Assembly: GCA_934462775.1 (NCBI GenBank)
Contig: CAKSIR010000111.1
Coordinates: forward strand, 1-7,814
Reading direction: 5' to 3'
Length of the DNA stretch: 7,814 bases
Source: an uncultured Ruminiclostridium sp.
Lineage (GTDB): Bacteria; Bacillota; Clostridia; Oscillospirales; Ruminococcaceae
The notes beneath the pieces are model-generated. The model had not been told where the DNA came from and made no database searches. It worked only from the letters and a program-made list of their open reading frames with translations. Numbering within the stretch: the first letter of the stretch is position 1; each line of letters begins with the position of its first letter. The translations under genes and the position numbers were made by a program. Shown piece by piece: positions 1 to 5,791 of the stretch.

Positions 1-1
1 G

Positions 2-46
2 CTTAGGGCTTTGCCCTAAGTACCCACCACCTTTTGAAAAAGGTGG
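2..46. repeat. Tandem hairpin element (two adjacent inverted repeats)
   Basis: Two perfect inverted repeats stand side by side. The first has 8-bp arms CTTAGGGC (2-9) and GCCCTAAG (13-20) around TTT. The second has 8-bp arms CCACCTTT (27-34) and AAAGGTGG (39-46) around TGAA. They are followed by CGAAAACTTTT (48-58), and CGAAAA at 48-53 is itself matched by TTTTCG at 69-74. The layout resembles short intergenic repeat elements of clostridial genomes rather than a single terminator, because neither hairpin is followed on the plus strand by a clear T-run. It could also be the end of a terminator for a gene left of the window. The copy number in the genome cannot be seen from here. Confidence 0.5.
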
Positions 47-83
47 ACGAAAACTTTTAAATTTGACTTTTTCGACACACTGA

Positions 84-108
84 AAGGCTGACCATAACGG
101 TCAGCCTT
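84..108 (-). terminator. Hairpin after the MFS gene, probable terminator
   Basis: Perfect 10-bp arms AAGGCTGACC (84-93) and GGTCAGCCTT (99-108) surround a 5-nt loop, beginning 9 bases past the exporter stop codon. Position and GC-rich stem fit an intrinsic terminator for the minus-strand gene. The base run that follows on that strand is not a strong U-tract (TCAGTGTG), so termination may be inefficient or may act together with the hairpins at 2-46. Confidence 0.5.
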
Positions 109-116
109 CTTCGCTT

Positions 117-1406
117 TCATATATTATCCGTTTTCTCTTCCAGCGCACGCATTGCTTTTATTCTGCGGAAAATAAGGCACACCGCCACGCCTGCGACTCC
201 TATTATGAAAAACAGGAACGCCGCCCCTGAGCCTTTTCCCTCACCGAAAAAGACGTTCAGCATACCTCTCTCCGAGGCGCTCGCCATAAACGGCTCAAAC
301 ACGTTGTCAACCAGCAGGCCTCCGAGGAAATAGCCCAATGGTATAGTGAAAAACTGGAGAGTATTTCTTACGGAGTAAACCCGTCCCTGCATTTCTGTTG
401 GAACGTTGCTGCGTAAAATTACATCGTAGTTGGCGCTCATAAGTGGGATTGCAGTCCACCCAAGGAACGCGCCCACGCACCAGATAGCGGGACTGCCGCT
501 GAACGCCAGGAGAAAATTTTCCATGCTCATTGCAAACAGCAGGCAGTTGCACATTACGGTAATTCTGCTTTTCGGCTTCGGAAAAAATGTGGCAATAAGA
601 CTTCCAAGCAATGTTGCCGCGCCGACGCAGCCGCTTACAAATCCAAGAGTAGCTTCATTGCTTTTTGAAAGCACCATGGCAGGCAGAATTGCATTATGAA
701 TGGAGGCAATGAGATTTATTGCCGACAAAAACAATATCATATACAATATGCCCCTGTTGGATTTAAGATAGCCGATACCGTTTTTTGCGGATTGCAGCAC
801 TGTTTCGCCGCTGTTCGATTCTTTGTCAGCCTCGGGAATTCTGATAAACAGCAGCAGTATCAGAAACGCTGCCGCAAAGGTTGACAGATCAAAAAGCATT
901 ACCGCCTCAACTCCCGCAAACGACACCATTGCCGCTGCAAAAACAGGCGTCAGAATTGACACAAGAGAGCTTGAGAAGTAGCGCATTCCGCTGGTTTTCT
1001 GATAGTGCTTTTCAGGCGTCAGCAGCGTGGACGCAACGTCCGACGCGGGAGCCTGAACAGAGTTCATAAGCCCGTTAAGCCCGTTGAGTATATACAGATG
1101 CCACACTTCAAGGCTGCCGGTTTTAAGCAGAATCAACGTCACCGCCGTGCAGGCTGCGGCAAAACTGTCGCAGACAAGCATAACGGCTTTCTTATTCCAT
1201 TTGTCGCTTATTACGCCCGCAAAAATGCTCATGATAACGTACGGCGCATAAGAGCAGACCGTAAGCAGCGCCGTTGTAAGCGCCGATCCGCTGTCCTCGT
1301 AAAGCCAGATTACCAGCGCAAAATTGGTCATCGCGCTGCCCAACGATGAAAATGACTGTGTAAGCCATAAAAAGATAAAGTATTTGAGTTCTTTCAGGGT
1401 TTTCAT
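117..1406 (-). CDS. MFS efflux transporter (Mef-like, DHA3-type)
   Basis: This is a 429-residue integral membrane protein with about twelve hydrophobic segments. Residues 64-73 (GVISDKWNKK) form an MFS motif A in the cytoplasmic loop between helices 2 and 3, and a charged central loop at about 190-215 separates the two six-helix halves. Length and layout match proton-driven drug exporters of the macrolide-efflux (Mef) and enterobactin-exporter-like branch. The substrate cannot be read from sequence. The start at 1406 has ribosome site AAGGAG (1416-1421) nine bases upstream. The gene is monocistronic: it has its own consensus promoter (1559-1587), a long structured leader with an upstream ORF (1483-1521), and a hairpin just past its stop. 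That leader suggests induction by a ribosome-targeting drug, which supports drug export by inference. MFS assignment is firm; drug specificity is not. Confidence 0.9.
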   Translation of the reverse strand: MKTLKELKYFIFLWLTQSFSSLGSAMTNFALVIWLYEDSGSALTTALLTVCSYAPYVIMSIFAGVISDKWNKKAVMLVCDSFAAACTAVTLILLKTGSLEVWHLYILNGLNGLMNSVQAPASDVASTLLTPEKHYQKTSGMRYFSSSLVSILTPVFAAAMVSFAGVEAVMLFDLSTFAAAFLILLLFIRIPEADKESNSGETVLQSAKNGIGYLKSNRGILYMILFLSAINLIASIHNAILPAMVLSKSNEATLGFVSGCVGAATLLGSLIATFFPKPKSRITVMCNCLLFAMSMENFLLAFSGSPAIWCVGAFLGWTAIPLMSANYDVILRSNVPTEMQGRVYSVRNTLQFFTIPLGYFLGGLLVDNVFEPFMASASERGMLNVFFGEGKGSGAAFLFFIIGVAGVAVCLIFRRIKAMRALEEKTDNI

Positions 1407-1408
1407 TT

Positions 1409-1499
1409 TACCTTGCTCCTTAGTTTAATTTTCAGCTAAGATATGCAAGGCATGACGTAAAGTCATTTCTCCATGCAGTCCGTCATTCCTTGCATGGAG
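1409..1499 (-). promoter_or_regulatory. Translational attenuator leader of the MFS gene
   Basis: The mRNA leader contains competing stems (plus-strand coordinates). Stem 1:2 pairs 1491-1499 with 1469-1477, a perfect 9 bp. Stem 1:3 pairs 1481-1495 with 1443-1457, 14 of 15 bp. Stem 2:3 pairs 1471-1477 with 1444-1450 (6 of 7), plus 1462-1466 with 1452-1456. Stem 3:4 pairs 1445-1452 with 1409-1416 and 1436-1441 with 1418-1423, with G-U pairs allowed, and covers the exporter ribosome site at 1416-1421. Arm 1 lies in the end of the upstream ORF. Stem 1:2 is compatible with 3:4 (site hidden), whereas 2:3 or 1:3 would expose it. No U-run follows any stem, so control at translation rather than transcription is likely. 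The arrangement matches the erm/cat attenuation pattern; the regulatory logic is inferred. Confidence 0.65.
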
Positions 1500-1521
1500 C
1501 TGTGCAAACGCAATTCCTCAT
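1483..1521 (-). CDS. 12-codon leader peptide MRNCVCTAPCKE
   Basis: This short ORF starts with ATG at 1521 and ends with TGA at 1483-1485. It has a strong ribosome site GGAGGAG (1527-1533) at a 5-base spacing, about 30 nt from the predicted transcript start. The peptide has three cysteines in twelve residues (positions 4, 6 and 10). Its last codons lie inside the left arms of the leader stems (1481-1499), as expected for a regulatory peptide whose translation decides RNA folding. It is too short to be a functional protein on its own evidence, and I do not recognise it as a known leader. Its conserved use should show as third-base constraint and conservation of the start, ribosome site and length in relatives. 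Confidence 0.65.
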   Translation of the reverse strand: MRNCVCTAPCKE

Positions 1522-1558
1522 TGCTTCTCCTCCGTTCTTTGCTTTATTATTACATTGT

Positions 1559-1587
1559 ATTATACACAAAACTTAATTCGTTGTCAA
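1559..1587 (-). promoter_or_regulatory. Consensus sigma-A promoter of the MFS leader
   Basis: On the minus strand the -35 is TTGACA (1582-1587) and the -10 is TATAAT (1559-1564), both perfect, with a 17-bp spacer ending in TGTG (extended -10). Predicted transcription start is near 1552, giving a leader of about 145 nt. A promoter this strong in front of an exporter implies that control acts after initiation, consistent with the attenuator. The -35 lies directly beyond the T-run of the upstream operon's terminator. Confidence 0.92.
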
Positions 1588-1588
1588 C

Positions 1589-1629
1589 AAAAAATCCGCC
1601 AAGCCGCTTAAAACAGCCTTGACGGATTT
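1589..1629 (-). terminator. Intrinsic terminator of the transglutaminase-cyclophilin-GNAT operon
   Basis: Reading the minus strand, arms 1618-1629 and 1592-1603 pair over 12 positions with one G-U pair, around a 14-nt loop. They are followed by a run of six T (plus-strand A-run 1589-1594). It begins 8 bases past the GNAT stop codon. Strong stem and U-tract make this the clearest intrinsic terminator in the window. Confidence 0.87.
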
Positions 1630-1636
1630 ATTTTGT

Positions 1637-2053
1637 TTAAAGCTCCTTGCTCATCAGCACATGAGGGCAATATTCGTCATAGTATTCGCTGCCGCTTTTG
1701 GTATAGCCAAGCTTTTCGTAAAAGCCGCTTGCTCTCAGCTGAGCCGACAGCGACGCTTTTTCGCCGCCTGTTTCCTTGATGAATTTCTCGGCTGCAAGCA
1801 CCATCTGCTCGCCTAAATGCTTTCCGCGCAGTTCTTTGACTACTGCAATTCTGCCAATCATGTAGGAGCTATGCTCGTCATCGCAGAAAAATCTGCAAAC
1901 CGCAGCGGGCTTTCCGTTATCATACCCCACAAGGTGAACAGCTTTATCGTCCGTATCGTCAAACTCAACCTCAAAGCCCTGCTCGTCCACGAAAACCGCC
2001 TGCCTTATTGCCCTTGAGTCATCAGGCAGATAATCAAACCTCCTGATTTCCAT
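1637..2053 (-). CDS. GNAT family N-acetyltransferase (ElaA/YjcF-like)
   Basis: This 138-residue single-domain protein is predicted to move an acetyl group from acetyl-CoA to an amine; the acceptor is unknown. The N-terminal RQAVFVDEQGF (17-27) and the C-terminal FYEKLGY (111-117) with PHVLM (130-134) are characteristic of the ElaA/YjcF branch. The acetyl-CoA-binding motif A is IGRIAVVKELRGKHLG (66-81), where R76-G77-K78-H79-L80-G81 forms the pyrophosphate loop, with His in a position often Gly. Its ATG overlaps the cyclophilin stop as TAATG, and no well-placed ribosome site precedes it, so translation is probably coupled to the upstream gene. It is the last gene of a three-gene operon, followed by a strong terminator. 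Family confident, substrate unknown. Confidence 0.9.
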   Translation of the reverse strand: MEIRRFDYLPDDSRAIRQAVFVDEQGFEVEFDDTDDKAVHLVGYDNGKPAAVCRFFCDDEHSSYMIGRIAVVKELRGKHLGEQMVLAAEKFIKETGGEKASLSAQLRASGFYEKLGYTKSGSEYYDEYCPHVLMSKEL

Positions 2054-2529
2054 TAGTCAACAATTGTTACCTTCTTCATTACAACAGGCGTGGTCGGCTT
2101 GTCGTTCCAGTCTGTTTCAACGGAAGCAATCTCGTCAACGACCTCGATACCGTCGATTACCTTGCCGAATGCGGCATACTGTCCGTCAAGGTGAGGAGCG
2201 TCCTTATGCATGATGAAGAACTGCGAGCCTGCGGAGTTGGGGTCCATCGCTCTTGCCATGGAGATTACGCCGCGCTCATGCTTGATGTCGTTCTTATCCC
2301 AGCCGTTTGCCTTAAATTCGCCCTTGATTTTTTCCTTTGGACCGCCTGTGCCGTTGCCAAGCGGATCGCCGCCCTGAATCATAAAGCCGCTGATAATTCT
2401 GTGGAAGGTCAGTCCGTCATAAAAGCCTTCCTTAACCAGCTTTTCAAAGTTTTCTACTGTAACAGGAGCCTTCTCCGGATAAAGCTCAAGCTTGATCTGC
2501 TTGCCGTTTTCAAATTCAATTACTACCAT
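2053..2529 (-). CDS. Cyclophilin-type peptidyl-prolyl cis-trans isomerase
   Basis: This 158-residue single-domain cyclophilin catalyses proline cis-trans isomerisation in protein folding. No signal peptide is present, so it should be cytosolic (PpiB-like). The core signature FHRIISGFMIQGGD spans 42-55. Catalytic-site equivalents of human CypA Arg55, Phe60, Met61, Gln63 and Phe113 are Arg44, Phe49, Met50, Gln52 and Phe105. His113 replaces the cyclosporin-binding Trp121 (segment APHLDG), as in many bacterial forms, which suggests weak cyclosporin sensitivity. Start at 2529 has AAAGGA (2538-2543) upstream. The start codon lies four bases after the stop of the transglutaminase gene, and the stop overlaps the GNAT start, so the three genes form one transcription unit. 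Confidence 0.95.
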   Translation of the reverse strand: MVVIEFENGKQIKLELYPEKAPVTVENFEKLVKEGFYDGLTFHRIISGFMIQGGDPLGNGTGGPKEKIKGEFKANGWDKNDIKHERGVISMARAMDPNSAGSQFFIMHKDAPHLDGQYAAFGKVIDGIEVVDEIASVETDWNDKPTTPVVMKKVTIVD

Positions 2530-2533
2530 TTTG

Positions 2534-3817
2534 TTAATCCTTTCTTTTCGCTTTGATTATGAAAATCGCCGCAGCGATAATTCCAACTGAAATAACACCT
2601 ATAATAATATATAGTATAATTCCGCCGTTGTCAACCGTATCGGGCTGAGCTGGTGGATCTTGCTCAGCGTTTTCGTTTGTTTTTTCGTCGGTAACAGCCG
2701 TTGTTTCAGCGGGAACCTCCTCCGCTTCATCGGCAGTTGTTTCCGCAGATGTGCTCAGGTATTCCTCCAGAAAAACAAGGGAATCGAAATAATGGCGCTG
2801 TTCAGCCTTGTCGCCGCGGTGATTCATGGAAAGCGCCAAGGGTGTAATATCGAAATACTGCTCGTCCTGAACTCCCGATTTATATTCACCGTTTTCGTAA
2901 CGGTTTGTGGTGTCCCAGCAGGAATCAACAAGCACCCAGCGCTGCTCCTCATTATAGTAGAACGCGGTAAACTCGTGGTTTTCCACTCCTGTCGGCAAGG
3001 TTGCGTATGTAACGCCGCCTGCGCCTGCAACTCCGCCTTTGATGTTCACCGCCTTTATTCCCTGGCTTTCAAGCATTGCGCAGTAAAGGTTTGCAAAGCC
3101 GCCGCATACGGTGCGCTTTGTTTCAAGCACGCTTGCAATAGCGATAGTATCAACCGAAACTCCGCCGTCGCGGGCGTCGATGTCGTAGTAGATATTCTCA
3201 GCGACCCACCTTGCAATAAGCCGAGCCTTTTCATAGTCGCCCGCAGCGTTTTCGCAGACCTTGTCGGCGGTTTCCCTTACTGTATTCAGCGTGCGCCGGA
3301 TTTCATCAGGGTCAGCAGCTCCGCTTACATAGTAAGCGTTGGCAACGGTGGTTATCTCAATAGGACTTTCCAGCTTTTCCATAAGCTGCTCTCCAAGTCC
3401 GTTGTCGCAGAAAAACCAACCGCTGCCATCGTGCTCAACGCGGTAGTTAAGGGTCGTTCCAGACTGCATAACAAGCTGTATTGTGGCGCTTGACTGCCTT
3501 GGCACGGCGGTAAACTCGGCGTGATATCTTCCGCCCTCGCCCGAATCGAGTTTTACCGAGGTTTTGTAGGAGCTGCATTGAGTTACGTTGAACTCAACCA
3601 CCGAATCCCCCTTGTAAACTCCGTCGGCAGTGATTGTGTCCTTATCCGTGGTAAAGACCGAGTAGTATTCGTCATTGTAAGAGGTGCGCAGCGTGTTTAC
3701 GCGGCTTGCTTCGGACTGATATGAATAATCCTCCGCCGAAGTCATTGCAGCAAACATACTTGCGCTTATAAACAATGCCACCATAAAAAAGGACAGAAAC
3801 ATATATTTTCTATTCAT
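2534..3817 (-). CDS. Membrane-anchored transglutaminase-like domain protein
   Basis: This 427-residue protein is predicted to be exported and anchored. Residues 5-27 form a hydrophobic signal sequence with likely cleavage near AMTSA (24-28). An N-terminal region without a recognisable fold (30-180) precedes a transglutaminase-like (papain-like) core at about 190-330, with candidate triad Cys238 (RTVCGG), His281 (ENHEF) and Asp298 (LVDSCW). A Thr/Glu/Ala/Pro-rich linker (355-395) leads to one transmembrane helix (399-421) and a KAKRKD tail, so the catalytic domain should face outside. Such domains act as cysteine proteases or crosslinking enzymes, often on cell-wall or surface peptides; the substrate here is unknown. 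Ribosome site AAGGA (3824-3828) sits six bases before the start. It is first in the operon and divergent from the ECF sigma gene. The Asp motif reads VDSCWD rather than the commoner VDPTWD. Confidence 0.87.
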   Translation of the reverse strand: MNRKYMFLSFFMVALFISASMFAAMTSAEDYSYQSEASRVNTLRTSYNDEYYSVFTTDKDTITADGVYKGDSVVEFNVTQCSSYKTSVKLDSGEGGRYHAEFTAVPRQSSATIQLVMQSGTTLNYRVEHDGSGWFFCDNGLGEQLMEKLESPIEITTVANAYYVSGAADPDEIRRTLNTVRETADKVCENAAGDYEKARLIARWVAENIYYDIDARDGGVSVDTIAIASVLETKRTVCGGFANLYCAMLESQGIKAVNIKGGVAGAGGVTYATLPTGVENHEFTAFYYNEEQRWVLVDSCWDTTNRYENGEYKSGVQDEQYFDITPLALSMNHRGDKAEQRHYFDSLVFLEEYLSTSAETTADEAEEVPAETTAVTDEKTNENAEQDPPAQPDTVDNGGIILYIIIGVISVGIIAAAIFIIKAKRKD

Positions 3818-3851
3818 CGGTAATCCTTCTCTTTTAACGTCTTATTTATAT

Positions 3852-3880
3852 AGTATATATCTTTTTTTCCAAAAAAACAA
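3852..3880 (-). promoter_or_regulatory. Promoter of the transglutaminase operon
   Basis: On the minus strand the -10 is TATACT (3852-3857, 5 of 6) and the -35 is TTGTTT (3875-3880, 3 of 6), with a 17-bp spacer containing an A7 tract. The predicted start near 3845 leaves a 28-nt leader with ribosome site AAGGA. The -35 is weak, so this promoter may depend on an activator or on the A-tract; an ECF-type promoter was not recognised here. Confidence 0.6.
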
Positions 3881-3908
3881 TATCATTGAACAAATCCTTA
3901 ACAGAATT

Positions 3909-3936
3909 TTGAAAAAACAAAAAAATAAGCTATAAT
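3909..3936 (+). promoter_or_regulatory. Sigma-A promoter of the ECF sigma operon
   Basis: The -35 is TTGAAA (3909-3914, 5 of 6) and the -10 is TATAAT (3931-3936, perfect), with a 16-bp spacer rich in A. The predicted start is near 3943, leaving a leader of about 97 nt before the ATG at 4040. Its -35 lies 28 bp from the -35 of the divergent transglutaminase promoter, so one regulator could touch both. Confidence 0.8.
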
Positions 3937-3997
3937 ATAAACAATCTGACCCTTAGCGCAAAATTTTTAAACAGCGTGACATTTTCGGGTTCTGAAT

Positions 3998-4008
3998 TGT
4001 GTTATAAG
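3998..4008 (+). promoter_or_regulatory. Possible second, extended -10 promoter of the sigma operon
   Basis: TGTG (3998-4001) followed one base later by TATAAG (4003-4008) fits an extended -10 element. The nearest -35-like hexamer, GTGACA (3976-3981), is 21 bp away, too far for a standard promoter, so activity would rest on the extended -10. ECF genes are often autoregulated from a second proximal promoter, but I do not see a canonical ECF -35 (AAC core) here. Confidence 0.35.
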
Positions 4009-4023
4009 TGAAAGGACCTTTCA
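4009..4023. promoter_or_regulatory. 15-bp palindrome, candidate operator
   Basis: TGAAAGG (4009-4015) and CCTTTCA (4017-4023) form a perfect inverted repeat around a single A, three bases before the ribosome site AAAGGAGG (4026-4033). It sits at the expected start point of the proximal promoter candidate. With a one-base centre it cannot form an RNA hairpin as it stands, so binding of a dimeric DNA protein is the better reading. Confidence 0.4.
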
Positions 4024-4039
4024 GCAAAGGAGGAACTAA

Positions 4040-4531
4040 ATGAGGGAAGCGGAATTTGAACGGCTTATAGAGCTTTACAGCGGAACGGTTTACCGCGCCG
4101 CTTACTGCCGAACGGGCAGCGCCGCAGACGCAGAGGATATAATGCAGGAGGCTTTTCTGCGGCTTTATACCTCGGAGCTTACCTTTGAAAATGATGAGCA
4201 TATAAAAGCGTGGCTTATTAAAACAGCTGCAAATATGGGGAAAAATCTTCTGAAATCAGGCTGGCACCGCCTTTCCATGCCAATTACGGAGGAAATCATC
4301 GACAAACCCGCAAATCAATCGGAAATATACGATGACGGCATTCTTCCCCTGATAATGAAGCTGAAGCCAAAAAATCGGCTTGCCCTTTATATGCATTACT
4401 ACGAGGGCTACTCCGTAAAGGAGATTGCGGCAATGTTCGGCGAAAAGCAAACCGCCGTAACCTCAAGACTTTTTCGGGCGAGAAAACAGCTTAAATCGCT
4501 TATAATCAAGGAGGGTTTATATGAACTATAA
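4040..4531 (+). CDS. ECF-type RNA polymerase sigma factor
   Basis: This 163-residue protein has the two-domain layout of extracytoplasmic-function sigma factors and should redirect RNA polymerase to a small stress or envelope regulon. Sigma-70 region 2 spans about 5-73, with the core-binding and -10-recognition helix DAEDIMQEAFLRLY (30-43). Region 4 spans about 103-155, with the -35-binding helix-turn-helix YSVKEIAAMFGEKQTAVTSR (124-143) followed by LFRARKQL. Regions 1 and 3 are absent, as usual for the group. The start has a strong ribosome site AAAGGAGG (4026-4033) six bases upstream. It overlaps the next gene by 11 bases, tying its expression to the putative anti-sigma protein. A good sigma-A promoter lies at 3909-3936, with a possible second one closer in. 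Target promoters are unknown. Confidence 0.95.
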   Translation: MREAEFERLIELYSGTVYRAAYCRTGSAADAEDIMQEAFLRLYTSELTFENDEHIKAWLIKTAANMGKNLLKSGWHRLSMPITEEIIDKPANQSEIYDDGILPLIMKLKPKNRLALYMHYYEGYSVKEIAAMFGEKQTAVTSRLFRARKQLKSLIIKEGLYEL

Positions 4532-5723
4532 AAAGCTTATCAGCCAATCCTTTTCCAAAGTTGTTCCTTCAAAAAACAGCGAAGAAATTATGAAAAGCGT
4601 GTTTGAAAGGACGGAAAAAATGAAAGCGGAAAAGGAAAACAAAACAGCAGCAAGAAAACCCTTTGCAGCAGCAATAGCTGCGGCGGCTGCAATTACTCTC
4701 GGTGTAACGGGAGCGGCTGCGGCAGGAATTATCAGCTTCAACGATATTTTCGGCAGCAAAATCAACGCCGAAACCGAATATTCCTACCTGCTTATGGGCA
4801 GAGCGGAGAATGTGAAGGCTTCTGCGTCTGACGAGGACTATAACGTTTCTCTGCTCGGAGTTACAGGCGGAAACGACTGCGCCATAATGAGCATTGAAAT
4901 AAGCCGCAGGGACGGTAAACCCGTTACGGATTACTTCCTTAACAGGAATGACGATTCAACTCTCATGGGTATTATTACGTCAGAGTGCGACTGGGAAAAC
5001 CCCGGTGCGGACAGCAGACAGTACAGCTATACTCAGATTAACGAGGCAGGAAATATTCTGATTTCAGCAGAGCTTTCGGTTGAATTTGACCATATTGAGG
5101 ACACAAGCCTTGCAGGCGAAAAAATAACCGTCAGCGGCGACAGCTTCTATCCGTCAGATGACTTTTTCAGCTATATTGACGAAATAGGAGCAAAAAGATC
5201 CGACAGCGGTGCAAGCTATGCTGACGGAACGCCTGCGGACCTTTCGTCCGTGGTTTCTCTGCCCCTTGAATGGAGCATAAGCTTTGACTACTTCCCATCG
5301 GAAAAAGCCTCCGAAAAGCTTCATATAAAGGAGGACGACCTGAACAGGGCGGTTACTCTCAAGAGAACCAAGAATTATACCGTAAATCCGTCAAGCGACG
5401 AAATAGAGGAGTATACGGTTGAGGTCAGAGATATTGAAATTGGCTGCACCATGGGCTTTATAGAGCTTAAGGAGTACCAAGAGAACGCTTCCGAGGGGTT
5501 CCCGCAGGACGAAATTCTGCTCATAACAAAAGACGGAAAGGAAATAAACACCCAGTTTAACGGCGGACTTTCCTACGGCTATGACGGCTACGCCGTTTCA
5601 AGGAATAAGCTTGAATATTACAGCGAAAGCGCCGAACAGGGATATTGCAGATTTGCGGTTGACGTAAACGAAATCGCGGCAATTTCCATTAACGGCGAAC
5701 GCTTTGAGCTTGCTGCTGAATAA
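4521..5723 (+). CDS. DUF4179 membrane protein, putative anti-sigma factor
   Basis: This 400-residue protein has a short cytoplasmic head (1-46, basic and Glu/Lys-rich), one Ala-rich transmembrane helix (about 47-71), and a large extracellular part (72-400) rich in acidic residues. The segment just after the helix (FNDIFGSK, 73-80) is typical of DUF4179 proteins, which are regularly encoded next to ECF sigma factors in Firmicutes. The inferred job is to hold the sigma factor at the membrane and release it on an outside signal. The cytoplasmic head lacks the HxxxCxxC zinc anti-sigma motif; the only nearby Cys is at 120, outside. The start at 4521 has AAGGAGGG (4508-4515) five bases upstream and lies within the sigma gene's end. 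The extracellular domain has no recognised enzyme or ligand fold. DUF4179 assignment rests on layout and context, and function is inferred. Confidence 0.8.
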   Translation: MNYKKLISQSFSKVVPSKNSEEIMKSVFERTEKMKAEKENKTAARKPFAAAIAAAAAITLGVTGAAAAGIISFNDIFGSKINAETEYSYLLMGRAENVKASASDEDYNVSLLGVTGGNDCAIMSIEISRRDGKPVTDYFLNRNDDSTLMGIITSECDWENPGADSRQYSYTQINEAGNILISAELSVEFDHIEDTSLAGEKITVSGDSFYPSDDFFSYIDEIGAKRSDSGASYADGTPADLSSVVSLPLEWSISFDYFPSEKASEKLHIKEDDLNRAVTLKRTKNYTVNPSSDEIEEYTVEVRDIEIGCTMGFIELKEYQENASEGFPQDEILLITKDGKEINTQFNGGLSYGYDGYAVSRNKLEYYSESAEQGYCRFAVDVNEIAAISINGERFELAAE

Positions 5724-5738
5724 AACCTTCAAAAACAT

Positions 5739-5784
5739 GAAATCCCCCGAAAATCCCTCCCACAGCGGATTTTTGGGGGATTTC
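5739..5784. terminator. Bidirectional 18-bp hairpin between convergent genes
   Basis: Arms 5739-5756 and 5767-5784 pair along 18 positions with a single G-T wobble (5749/5774) and a 10-nt loop. It sits 15 bases past the DUF4179 stop and 7 bases past the DUF4830 stop on the other strand. The minus-strand side is followed by ATGTTTTTG, a modest U-tract, and the plus side by CCTGCTTTT. One hairpin probably ends both transcripts. Confidence 0.82.
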
Positions 5785-5791
5785 CCTGCTT

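Noticed and set aside
1005..1349. Plus-strand open frame of 114 codons within the MFS gene
   Set aside because: Antisense to a full-length MFS transporter, very Arg-rich and low complexity; no ribosome site or domain.
1409..1499. Transcription-terminating attenuator
   Set aside because: None of the leader stems is followed by a run of U, so translational control explains the structure better.
2660..3493. 277-codon open frame on the plus strand
   Set aside because: It lies wholly antisense to the transglutaminase-like gene, whose signal sequence, triad and anchor are intact. The antisense product is Cys-rich with no recognisable domain, a shadow of the real gene's codon bias.
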